Positions 27,795 through 35,305 of a stretch of 52,852 nucleotides of DNA are shown one piece after another. How positions within the stretch are numbered: the stretch's first letter is position 1; each line of letters begins with the position of its first letter. The position numbers and the translations under genes were made by a program. Origin of the DNA: Labilithrix sp. GTDB lineage: Bacteria; Myxococcota_A; Polyangia; Polyangiales; Polyangiaceae. The stretch is taken from assembly GCA_019637175.1 (NCBI GenBank), contig JAHBWD010000061.1, forward strand, positions 1-52,852, in the 5' to 3' direction. The notes under the pieces were generated by a model. It made no database searches. It was given only the letters and a program-made list of their open reading frames with translations, and was not told the origin of the DNA.

Positions 27795-28976
27795 TCATGC
27801 GTGCTTCGGGCTCGATCCGCCGAGAGGCAGGCTCTCGACGATCTCGAGGCCGAAGCCCGAAATTCCGGCGATCTTACGCGGACTGTTGGTGAGCAGGCGG
27901 ATCTTGTGAAGCCCCAGATCCGCCAGGATCTGCGCGCCGATCCCGAACTCGCGGAGCGGGCTGTCGCCGGCGCCGTTCGGCGCCGGGGCGGGCTCGTGCG
28001 CGTGCGATCCGTCGAGCGCGAGCTGCGCGATCTCGAGCGCGGGCGCCTGCCGCGGCGGCAGGTAGACGACGACGCCGCGCTGCTCCGCCTCGATCCGGCG
28101 GATGGCCTCGCGGAGGTTCTTGCCGCCCTCGCGCTGGGTCGACGCGAACACGTCGCCGATGATCGAGCCGGAGTGCATGCGACAGAGCGCCGGATGCTCG
28201 GGCGAGAGCGTGCCGCGCGTGAGCGCGACGAACTGGCGCTGATCGGTCGACGACTCGTAGACCGTCGCGCTCCACTCTTGCCCCGTCTCGTCGAGGCGGA
28301 TCATGCCGTGGGCGACGCGGCGGACGAGGCGCTCGGTTTGGAGCCGGTACTGGATGAGATCGGCGATCGTGACGATGCGCAGGCCGTGCGTGCGGGCGAA
28401 GACCTCGAGGTCGGGCATCCGCGCCATCGAGCCGTCTTCTTTCATGATCTCGCAGATGACGCCCGCGGGCACGAGCCCGGCGAGGCGCGCGAGATCGACC
28501 GAGCCCTCCGTCTGCCCGGTGCGCACGAGGACGCCGCCCTTGCGCGCGCGCAGCGGGAACACGTGGCCGGGCGTGACGAGCTCTTCGGGGCGGCACTCGG
28601 GGCTCGCGGCGACGCGGATCGTGTGCGCGCGATCGGCGGCGCTGATGCCGGTCGTGACCCCGACGCGCGCCTCGATGCTCACGGTGAACGCGGTGCCGAG
28701 CGAGGGCCCCGATCGACCGGGGCTCGCCATCATCGGGAGCGCGAGGCGGTGGATGTGGTCTTCCGTCAACGTCAGGCAGATGAGCCCGCGCCCGTGCGTC
28801 GCCATGAAGTTGATGGCCTCGGGCGTGACGAACTGCGCGGCCATCGTGAGGTCGCCTTCGTTCTCGCGATCTTCGTCGTCGACCAGGATGACCATCTTGC
28901 CCGCGCGGATGTCGGCGATGGCGCCGTTGACGCGCTCGAGGAGCTTGGGCTCGATGTTGAGGACCGGAGGGGACAT
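27795..28976 (-). CDS. ribBA: DHBP synthase with degenerate GTP cyclohydrolase II domain (RibBA-like)
   Basis: The 393-residue fusion has RibB in the first 205 residues and RibA from about 206. The RibB half is well conserved (DDEDRENEGD at 33-42, THGRGLIC, TGISAADRAHTIR, GHVFPLRA), except that the GHTE metal-binding His is Gln155 (GQTE). The RibA half keeps the overall frame and the end (LLTNSPRKIAGISGFG). However, the three zinc Cys of the usual EC and RCDCG motifs are Ser271, Arg282 and Gly284, and the catalytic EGRGIGL segment is replaced by PPRQAPALEI. I therefore infer DHBP synthase activity but no GTP cyclohydrolase activity. It lies in the rib operon after ribE. Confidence 0.93.
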   Translation of the reverse strand: MSPPVLNIEPKLLERVNGAIADIRAGKMVILVDDEDRENEGDLTMAAQFVTPEAINFMATHGRGLICLTLTEDHIHRLALPMMASPGRSGPSLGTAFTVSIEARVGVTTGISAADRAHTIRVAASPECRPEELVTPGHVFPLRARKGGVLVRTGQTEGSVDLARLAGLVPAGVICEIMKEDGSMARMPDLEVFARTHGLRIVTIADLIQYRLQTERLVRRVAHGMIRLDETGQEWSATVYESSTDQRQFVALTRGTLSPEHPALCRMHSGSIIGDVFASTQREGGKNLREAIRRIEAEQRGVVVYLPPRQAPALEIAQLALDGSHAHEPAPAPNGAGDSPLREFGIGAQILADLGLHKIRLLTNSPRKIAGISGFGLEIVESLPLGGSSPKHA

Positions 28977-28995
28977 ATATGTGCTCTACATGTAG
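28973..28995. promoter_or_regulatory. Two adjacent perfect palindromes at the ribE/ribBA junction
   Basis: ACATATATGT (28973-28982) and CTACATGTAG (28986-28995) are each perfect 10-base palindromes separated by three bases. They form an AT-rich island in a roughly 70% GC region. The first covers the ribBA start codon and the bases just upstream of it; the second covers the ribE stop codon. They could be an operator, an RNA hairpin that controls ribBA translation, or an internal promoter region. No function is proven. Confidence 0.5.
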
Positions 28996-29633
28996 CCAGC
29001 GCGCTGGAGCCGATCGATCCAGGCGGCGTCGGACGACGTTCGAGGCGCCTCGAGGAGCCGCGCGACGTAGCGCGCGAGGATGTCGACCTCGAGGTTGACC
29101 TTGGCGGAGATGGCGAGCGCGTCGAGCGAGGTTTTGTCGCGCGTGTGAGGAACGAGCACGACGTCGAAGCGATCGCCTTCGACGTGGTTGACCGTGAGGC
29201 TCACGCCGCTCACCGTGATCGATCCTTTGGGCGCGACGTAGCGCGCGAGATCGCGCGGGACCTCGAACGTCACCTTCACCGCGGCTCCGAGCGGAACCTT
29301 CTCGACGATGCGCCCGACGCCGTCGACGTGGCCGCTGACGATGTGGCCGCCGAGGCGCGCGCCGACCGCGAGCGCGCGCTCGAGGTTGACCGCGCTGCCG
29401 GCCGTGAGCTCGCCGAGCGTCGTTTTCGCGAGCGTCTCCGCGGACGCGTCGGCTTCGAAGGTGCCCTCGCCCGGGAGCGCGGCGACGGTGAGGCAGACGC
29501 CGTCGACGGCGATCGACTCGCCGAGGACGAGCGGCTCTCCGCCGAGCCGGCCCCGGATGACCAGGCGGCTGTCGGCCCCGGAGCGCGTGCTCCGGACGAG
29601 GGTGCCCTTGGTCTCGACGAGCCCGGTGAACAT
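28986..29633 (-). CDS. ribE: Riboflavin synthase, alpha chain
   Basis: The 215-residue product starts MFTGLVET, the hallmark of the family, and contains two lumazine-binding barrel repeats. Repeat one has SIAVDGVCLTV; repeat two has GGHIVSGHVDGVG and SITVSGVSLTVN. It dismutates two molecules of 6,7-dimethyl-8-ribityllumazine to riboflavin plus the ribitylaminouracil precursor. It is the first gene of the minus-strand rib cluster. Its start codon is only 17 bases from that of the divergent gene at 29651, so there is no room for an FMN riboswitch leader in the gap; the promoter must lie inside the neighbouring coding region. Confidence 0.96.
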   Translation of the reverse strand: MFTGLVETKGTLVRSTRSGADSRLVIRGRLGGEPLVLGESIAVDGVCLTVAALPGEGTFEADASAETLAKTTLGELTAGSAVNLERALAVGARLGGHIVSGHVDGVGRIVEKVPLGAAVKVTFEVPRDLARYVAPKGSITVSGVSLTVNHVEGDRFDVVLVPHTRDKTSLDALAISAKVNLEVDILARYVARLLEAPRTSSDAAWIDRLQRAGYM

Positions 29634-29650
29634 GGGTAGACGACTAGGTA

Positions 29651-30580
29651 GTGCTGGAAGGTCGCAGCGTCAAAGCTTCGCTGCTGCTCGCGGCGTTCGC
29701 GGCGTTCGCCGGGCTCGCGTGGGGGTGCGGATCCGGCAAGCCCCCGCCCAGCGTCCCGTTCGCCGAGGTCGAGCCTCTCTACGACACCCCGCGCGAGTAC
29801 CGCCGGCACGCACCTCTGCCGTGCGGGGTCGGCGCCGGGCTCATCTACGTGTTCACGGCGTCGGGTGAGCTCTACGCGTTCGAGCCTCGAGGCGTTTCGT
29901 TCCGGCGCATCGGCGTCATCTCGTGCCCGGGCGCGCCGCGCGGCTTCGCGCAGCCGAACTCGATGGCGGTCGATCGCGCGGGCACCGCGTGGGTGAACTA
30001 CATCGACGGCGCGATCTTCGCCGTGAGCACCGTCGACGCGTCGTGCAAGGCGACGAGCTACGCGCCCGGCCAGCACGGCTTCGGGCAGCTCGGCATGGCG
30101 TTCGTGAGCACCGGGCCGACGCTCTCCGGCGAGACGCTCTTCGTCGTGAGCGGGCGCGATCGCTTCGGCTTCGAGGGCGACGCCGCTTCGGGCAGGCTCG
30201 GGCGGATCGAGAACGGCGAGCGCGTCGTGCCGATCGCGCCGTTCGACGGCCGTCTCAGCGGCAGGCTCGCCGAGCTGACGGGCACGGGCGAAGGGCGCCT
30301 CTTCGGCTTCTTCGCCACGCGACCGGCGACGCTCGCGGAGATCGATCCCAACACCGCGGCCATCCTGAGCGAGCGGCTCATCCCCGGCATCCCCGCGGCG
30401 TCGGCGTGGGCGCACGCGTTCTGGGGCGGCCGCTTCTATCTCTTCTGGTCGCGCGGGCGCGAAGGCACGAACGTCACGCGCGTCGAGCTCGACGGGCGCA
30501 TCGAGCACCTCGGGCGAAACCCGCGGCTCATCGTCGTGGGCGCGGGCGTCTCGACGTGCGCGCCGACGTCGCTCGAGTGA
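29651..30580 (+). CDS. Putative lipoprotein, propeller-like (paralogue of 39166-40170)
   Basis: The GTG at 29651 gives 309 residues with a signal peptide ending near LAWGC. The mature part is made of repeated beta stretches: LIYVFTASGELYAFEP, NSMAVDRAGTAWVNY, GRIENGERVVPI, LTGTGEGRLFGFF and AHAFWGGRFYLFW. It ends in VGAGVSTCAP. The same succession of motifs appears in the protein at 39166. I infer an extracytoplasmic beta-propeller-like protein in which two Cys, one near residue 95 and one in the STCAP end, may pair. No enzymatic residue is apparent. Confidence 0.75.
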   Translation: MLEGRSVKASLLLAAFAAFAGLAWGCGSGKPPPSVPFAEVEPLYDTPREYRRHAPLPCGVGAGLIYVFTASGELYAFEPRGVSFRRIGVISCPGAPRGFAQPNSMAVDRAGTAWVNYIDGAIFAVSTVDASCKATSYAPGQHGFGQLGMAFVSTGPTLSGETLFVVSGRDRFGFEGDAASGRLGRIENGERVVPIAPFDGRLSGRLAELTGTGEGRLFGFFATRPATLAEIDPNTAAILSERLIPGIPAASAWAHAFWGGRFYLFWSRGREGTNVTRVELDGRIEHLGRNPRLIVVGAGVSTCAPTSLE

Positions 30581-30581
30581 C

Positions 30582-31841
30582 TCACGGTCCGACGTGCGCC
30601 GCGCGCGCCGCTTCGAGCGTGCGGCCCTTCGCGCGTACGGCGTGGGCCGCGGGGCTCGCCGCGTCGCAGAAGAGCGGATCGCCCCACGCCCGCGTCGTGT
30701 AGAGGACATGGCTGCGCGACGGCTTGGGATCGGCGTCGCCCGCGCGGATCACGATGGGATACGCGGCGTGGATCCACGCGTCGCGCCCGGTCGTCTGGAT
30801 TTCGATGACGCGCAGATCGGGCGGCGCACGATCCGCGAAGCGCGCCGGAGGGAGCGTCACGCGCGTCCAGTCGCCGGGCGGCAAACGCGTGTAGACTTCA
30901 CGGAATCGCGCGACCGCCCAGAGGCGCCCGTCGTCGGCGCGCGCCATCGAGACGACGGGCCCGTCGAACGGCAGCGCGACGGGAGACCACCTCGCGCCGT
31001 CGTAGCGCATCACGTACGCGGGGCGCGGCGACTCGTCGTACGGCATGTACGCGTAGAGGTAGGCCTCGTTCTTCTTGGCGTACACGAGATCGACGTTCAC
31101 GATCTCCTCGAACATCGGCGAGGGCGGCATCTCGGCGACGCGCCACTCCCCGCGCGCCGACGCGAGCGCGGCGACGATGACGCCGCTCTTCGCGCGCTGC
31201 ATCTCGTCTTCGCAGCGGCCCGCGGTGATGACCTCGCCCGACGGAAGGCGCTCGGTCGCGTGGCGCGCGAAGCGCACGCCTTCGCCGAGGCGCGTGCACA
31301 TCGCGCCCTCGAGGAACGGCGGCGTGCGCAGTCCGCTCAGCACGACGTCGGATCCGGTGGGCGACTCCGTCCAACGGTTTCCTTCCCACACGAGGTACGA
31401 GCGTTGCCGTTCGAAGAGCGCGCCGCGATCGACGCGCGCGAGACGCGTGTCGACGCGCGAGAGCCACGCGGCCTCGGGGAAGCGTCCGCCGAGCTCGATG
31501 TCGGCGGGGACGTAGCCCTGCGCGTTGCGCGGGAGGCCCGCGAGGAGCGCGGGGACGAGCTCGACCTTGCCCTTGCGCACGAAGCCGAAGGCTTGACCCG
31601 TCGCGAGCGTCGTCCGCGCCTCGATCGGCGTCGCGCCCTCGAGGCCGTAGGTGCCCCACACGATCGCGAGATCGCGCCCGGCGTCCCAGACGCGGAGCTT
31701 GGGGCACGGCCCTTCGATCGCGACCGAGAGCGCGCCCGACGGCTTCGTCGAGGGCGCGTTCGGACCGGAGCGTCGAGGGCCGCAGCCGCCGCATCCGGCG
31801 AGGCCCACGACGAGCGCGACGAGGAGAAGGAGAGGGCGAAT
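30582..31841 (-). CDS. Putative lipoprotein with apparent ATT start codon
   Basis: The protein sequence is convincing: a lipoprotein signal IRPLLLLVALVVGLAGC, then GGCGPRRS and about 400 residues of beta-rich sequence with regular strands (YVMRYDGARWSPVALP, GRLWAVARF). No ATG, GTG or TTG is in frame between the divergent gene at 31869 and the hydrophobic core. The first codons of the signal are GTC and ATT, so I place the start at the ATT at 31841. A GTG inside the hydrophobic core would destroy the signal. The function is unknown. The stop is one base from that of the convergent gene at 29651-30580. Confidence 0.65.
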   Translation of the reverse strand: MRPLLLLVALVVGLAGCGGCGPRRSGPNAPSTKPSGALSVAIEGPCPKLRVWDAGRDLAIVWGTYGLEGATPIEARTTLATGQAFGFVRKGKVELVPALLAGLPRNAQGYVPADIELGGRFPEAAWLSRVDTRLARVDRGALFERQRSYLVWEGNRWTESPTGSDVVLSGLRTPPFLEGAMCTRLGEGVRFARHATERLPSGEVITAGRCEDEMQRAKSGVIVAALASARGEWRVAEMPPSPMFEEIVNVDLVYAKKNEAYLYAYMPYDESPRPAYVMRYDGARWSPVALPFDGPVVSMARADDGRLWAVARFREVYTRLPPGDWTRVTLPPARFADRAPPDLRVIEIQTTGRDAWIHAAYPIVIRAGDADPKPSRSHVLYTTRAWGDPLFCDAASPAAHAVRAKGRTLEAARAAHVGP

Positions 31842-31868
31842 GACCGAACAGTAGCTTATGATCGCGGG

Positions 31869-32513
31869 GTGAAGCTCCTTCGCGCCGCCGGCGCCCTCTC
31901 GGGCCTCGCGCTCCTCGCCGCGGGCCTGTCGTGCGGGCCGAGCTTCCAGGCGATCTACGAGGGCAACGCGCGCTTCGAGCACTGCTACGCGCTCGAAGAG
32001 AACCCTCAGGCGCCGATGAGGGACAAGTCCGATTGCTGGCGTGATTGGTCGGAGCGCTACACGTTCGGCCAGACGCGCGATCGCATCCACTACGCGACGG
32101 CGCGCTACGTCGCGCTCTCGCAGGCGCCGAACGTACCGACCGACGAGGCGATGATGATGGCGGCGCCGGGCATGACGCCGCGCGCGACGACGATCACCGC
32201 GCCCGCGCCGACGAACGCGTTCGAGCCTCCGCCGAAGGTGCTCGAGGTCGACGCGCAGGCGCCGACGGGCACGGGCGTCATCGGCGGGCCGCGCGCGGAG
32301 AGCGAGCTGCCCGCGATCACGGGCGCCGCCTCGTACGTTCCCGACGCGGCGACGATCGGATCGCCGGTGGCGCTGCCGGGCACGAGCTGCGCAGACGAGT
32401 GCGGGCGGCATTTCCGCGACTGCGAGGGCCGCTGCGCCGCCGACGCCGGAAAAGGCGCCTGCGCCGCGTGCGACAAGACCTATCGCGGCTGCATGCGCGC
32501 GTGCTTCAAGTAG
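31869..32513 (+). CDS. Putative lipoprotein with C-terminal cysteine-rich segment
   Basis: The GTG at 31869 gives 214 residues. The signal peptide ends in AGLSC. The first 75 mature residues are helical with two Cys and a Trp-rich turn, then a Pro/Ala/Thr-rich linker of about 80 residues. The last 40 residues hold eight Cys arranged as C-x3-C-x6-C-x3-C followed by C-x2-C-x6-C-x3-C, a compact disulfide or metal-binding knob. I do not recognise the family. Its stop lies inside the convergent ppa gene, an eight-base overlap. Confidence 0.7.
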   Translation: MKLLRAAGALSGLALLAAGLSCGPSFQAIYEGNARFEHCYALEENPQAPMRDKSDCWRDWSERYTFGQTRDRIHYATARYVALSQAPNVPTDEAMMMAAPGMTPRATTITAPAPTNAFEPPPKVLEVDAQAPTGTGVIGGPRAESELPAITGAASYVPDAATIGSPVALPGTSCADECGRHFRDCEGRCAADAGKGACAACDKTYRGCMRACFK

Positions 32514-33054
32514 CGCGGAGCTTCGGCAGGATCAGCTCTTTGTAGCTCGCGAGCCCCGCGCGGATCACCTTGCTCGCCTCGTACGGCCCGAGCAGCTCGT
32601 CGACCTCGACGACCTTCTCCTCGAGCGTTTTGTAGTCTTCGAAGAAGCGCCGCAGCTCGAGCAGCGTGTGCTGGGGCACCTCGCGGATGTGCGAGTACTG
32701 GTTGTACGCCGGATCGTCGAGGTGGACGGCGATGATCTTGTCGTCGAGCCCCTTCTCGTCGCGCATCTGCATGAGGCCGATCGCGCGCGCGCGCATCGTG
32801 CAGTTCGGCGCGACGGGCTCCTGGCAGAGGACGAGCACGTCGAGCGGATCGCCGTCGTCGCAATAGGTGCGCGGGATGAAGCCGTAGTTCGCCGGGTAGT
32901 GCACCGCGCTGAAGAGGATGCGATCGACCTTGAGGAGGCCCGTGTCTTTGTCGAGCTCGTACTTGACCTTCGAGCCCTTCGGGATCTCGATGTACGCGAC
33001 GATCGACTCGTCGATGGGCTCGTCACATGGAATGTCGTGCCAGGGATGGGTCAT
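32506..33054 (-). CDS. ppa: Inorganic pyrophosphatase (family I)
   Basis: The 182-residue length and the sequence match soluble family I pyrophosphatase: EIPKGSKVKYELDKDTG, YPANYGFIPRTYCDDGDPLDVLVL with the three Asp of the PPase signature, and MRDEKGLDDKIIAV. It hydrolyses pyrophosphate to two phosphates in the cytoplasm with Mg2+ and pulls biosynthetic reactions forward. The ATG at 33054 has GGAG eight bases upstream. It overlaps the convergent lipoprotein gene by eight bases, so no terminator fits between them. Confidence 0.97.
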   Translation of the reverse strand: MTHPWHDIPCDEPIDESIVAYIEIPKGSKVKYELDKDTGLLKVDRILFSAVHYPANYGFIPRTYCDDGDPLDVLVLCQEPVAPNCTMRARAIGLMQMRDEKGLDDKIIAVHLDDPAYNQYSHIREVPQHTLLELRRFFEDYKTLEEKVVEVDELLGPYEASKVIRAGLASYKELILPKLRAT

Positions 33055-33084
33055 GGGCTCCGCCTCAGCGTACCGCGTTTCGTT

Positions 33085-33591
33085 TCAGGGGCCGGCGTCG
33101 GCGCTCGCGGCATCGGTGGAGGCGTCGGCCTCGGGCACGGCGCCGCTCGATGTGGCGCCGGGGAGCGGCGAGGCGGTCACGACGAGGTACAAGTAATAGT
33201 CGGCGCACGTGCCGTTCCTCACGGCGATGCGGCCCGGGCCGACCGCGGAGATCTCGGCGATGTTGCCCGCTCCGACCGTGAAGTTGCCGTCCAAGAGCAC
33301 CGGATCTTCCTGGGCGCTCACGAAGGGCATGGGGAACTGCGGGATCCGATCGCCGAGATCCTTGAGGTCGAAGACCCAGACGCGCTGTCGCGGGAAGGGG
33401 AGCCAGCGCCCGTCCATCGGGCCCGACGCCCACGTGTCCGCGTTGATGAGTCGGCCTTCGCCCGGCTTGCTGCCGAACGCGAGAACCTCGCCTTCGCAGT
33501 TGCGCCCGTAGCAGCCCGACGCGAGCCCGACGCCGAGCATGACCGTGGCCCACAGCGCGACGAGGGCGCCCACGCGGCGCTGGCTAGCCAC
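33085..33591 (-). CDS. Putative lipoprotein, unknown function
   Basis: The start is taken as the GTG at 33591, which overlaps the end of hemB by eight bases. An ATG 17 codons further in would leave too short a signal. The 168-residue product has a signal peptide ending in LASGC, two close Cys (CYGRNC) at the mature start, a beta-rich core with FDLKDLGDRIPQF and VGAGNIAEISAVGPGRIAV, and an Asp/Ala-rich tail. It is probably a membrane-anchored beta-domain protein. No family is recognised. It probably shares a transcript with hemB. Confidence 0.7.
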   Translation of the reverse strand: MASQRRVGALVALWATVMLGVGLASGCYGRNCEGEVLAFGSKPGEGRLINADTWASGPMDGRWLPFPRQRVWVFDLKDLGDRIPQFPMPFVSAQEDPVLLDGNFTVGAGNIAEISAVGPGRIAVRNGTCADYYLYLVVTASPLPGATSSGAVPEADASTDAASADAGP

Positions 33592-34570
33592 CGAGCAGCT
33601 CCGCCGCCGCGAGCGCGTGGTACGTGAGGATGAAGTCGGCGCCCGCGCGCCGGATCGACGTGAGCACCTCGAGGATCGCGCGGTTGCGATCGATCATCCC
33701 GCGATCGGCCGCGGCGTGGAGCATCGCGTACTCGCCCGAGACGTTGTATGCGCCGAGCGGCAGCTTCGAGTGCTCGCGCACGTCGCGGATGACGTCGAGG
33801 TACGAGAGCGCCGGCTTGACCATGAGCATGTCGGCGCCCTCTTCTTCGTCGAGGGCGGCCTCGCGGAGCGCCTCGCGCGCGTTCGCCGGATCCATCTGGT
33901 AGCCCGCGCGATCGCCGAACTTCGGCGCGCAGTCGGCGGCCTCGCGGAAGGGACCGTAGAACGAGCTCGCGTACTTGACCGCGTAGCTGAGGAGGCTCGT
34001 GCCTTCGAAGCCGGCCTGATCGAGCGCGGCGCGCATCGCGCCGACGCGCCCGTCCATCATGTCGCTCGGCGCGACGACGTCGGCGCCGGCCTTCGCGAAG
34101 AGGACGCCCATCTCGGCGAGCACGGAGACGGTCGCGTCGTTGTCGACCTCCCACGTCTCGCCCTTCTTCTTCAAGATGCCGCAGTGGCCGTGATCGGTGT
34201 ACTCGTCGACGCACACGTCGGCCATGACGATGAGCTCGGGCACGGCGCTCTTCATCTCGGCGATCGCGCGCGGCACCGGGCCGTCGGGATCGAGGCCGGA
34301 GCTGCCGCGATCGTCTTTCGTCTTCGGCAGGCCGAAGAGGATGACCGAGCCGACGCCGCGCTCCTTGATCCTCTTGGCCTGTTCGCGCGCGGCCGAGAGC
34401 GGGAGCTGATCGATGCCCGGCATCGTGCCGACGGGGCGCGGCGCGTCGATCGCCGCGTTGAAGAACATCGGGTAGACGAAGTCGCCCGGCGAGAGCGTGG
34501 TCTCACGGACGAGGGCGCGGAGCTCGGGGCTCCTTCGCAAGCGGCGCGGACGGATCGTGGGGAAGCCCAT
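33584..34570 (-). CDS. hemB: Delta-aminolevulinic acid dehydratase (porphobilinogen synthase)
   Basis: The 328-residue product matches HemB throughout. The two active-site lysines are K199 (SYAVKYASSFYGPFREA) and K252 (LMVKPALSYLDVI). The metal loop reads DVCVDEYTDHGHCG, keeping Cys120 and Cys130 but with Asp122 where zinc enzymes have the middle Cys, so it is intermediate between the Zn and Mg types. It condenses two 5-aminolevulinate molecules to porphobilinogen in heme and corrinoid synthesis. The hemD fusion gene lies 5.6 kb away on the other strand. Confidence 0.97.
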   Translation of the reverse strand: MGFPTIRPRRLRRSPELRALVRETTLSPGDFVYPMFFNAAIDAPRPVGTMPGIDQLPLSAAREQAKRIKERGVGSVILFGLPKTKDDRGSSGLDPDGPVPRAIAEMKSAVPELIVMADVCVDEYTDHGHCGILKKKGETWEVDNDATVSVLAEMGVLFAKAGADVVAPSDMMDGRVGAMRAALDQAGFEGTSLLSYAVKYASSFYGPFREAADCAPKFGDRAGYQMDPANAREALREAALDEEEGADMLMVKPALSYLDVIRDVREHSKLPLGAYNVSGEYAMLHAAADRGMIDRNRAILEVLTSIRRAGADFILTYHALAAAELLGG

Positions 34571-34591
34571 TTCGCGGGCGGAAGCATAGCC

Positions 34592-35260
34592 TCACGAGGT
34601 CGAGAGATCGAACGACAAGACGCGCGTGAGGCGGAAGGCCGTCGACTCGAGATCGCGCGAGGTCGGCACCTCGTGACGGGCGAGCTCGCGCAGATCGGCC
34701 GGCACGTAGCTGCGCCCCGGATCGCCCGTGAGCACGTGCACGCCGGATCGCGCGACCTCGGTGAGCCACGGGGCGAATCGCGCCGCGGAGGCGCGCTCGT
34801 ACCAGACGTCGCCGGCGAGGAGCACGTCGGCGTCGACGCTCGAGCCCACGACGTCGGCGCAGGAGACCTCGAGCGCGACGCCGTTGGCCACGGCGTTGAG
34901 CACGCACGCGGCCTCGGCGAGCGGATCGACGTCGATCGCGCGCACGCTCGCGGCGCCTGCGCGCGCGCATGCGAGGCCGACGATCCCGCTGCCGGCGGCG
35001 AAGTCGACGACGCGAAGACCGCGCACGAGCGCGGGGTGATCGAGCACGTGGCGCGCGAGCGCCTGGCCTCCCGCCCAGGGGACGCACCAGAACGGAACGT
35101 CGAGGCCGAAGGTGCCGAGCCACGCCTGCGTGGCGCGCCAGAGCGGCGTCACGTCGGTCGCGGTGTGCACGCGGAGCTCGGGAACGAGGGGAACGGGCGC
35201 GAGCGTCGTGTGATCGCGCACGAACGCGACGCGATCGCTCAGCGAAGACGTGGAGAGCAC
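34592..35260 (-). CDS. Class I SAM-dependent methyltransferase (Nnt1/ETFB-lysine methyltransferase-like)
   Basis: The GTG at 35260 is the best start in frame, giving 222 residues; longer readings run into the divergent gene. The glycine-rich SAM site is VVDFAAGSGIVGLACARAGAA, followed by AIDVDPLA (acidic loop) and a post-II strand with VLLAGDVWYE. The N-terminal segment FVRDHTTLAPVPLVPE plus TPLWRATQAWL and the FWCVPWAGGQALARHVLDHP segment are typical of Nnt1-type methyltransferases that modify proteins or small amines. The substrate is unknown. Downstream on the same strand, after 21 bases, is hemB, so co-transcription is likely. Confidence 0.85.
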   Translation of the reverse strand: MLSTSSLSDRVAFVRDHTTLAPVPLVPELRVHTATDVTPLWRATQAWLGTFGLDVPFWCVPWAGGQALARHVLDHPALVRGLRVVDFAAGSGIVGLACARAGAASVRAIDVDPLAEAACVLNAVANGVALEVSCADVVGSSVDADVLLAGDVWYERASAARFAPWLTEVARSGVHVLTGDPGRSYVPADLRELARHEVPTSRDLESTAFRLTRVLSFDLSTS

Positions 35261-35305
35261 GACTCCCTCGACACGCGCCGAGCGTAGCAGGAGAATGCCG
35301 CGATC

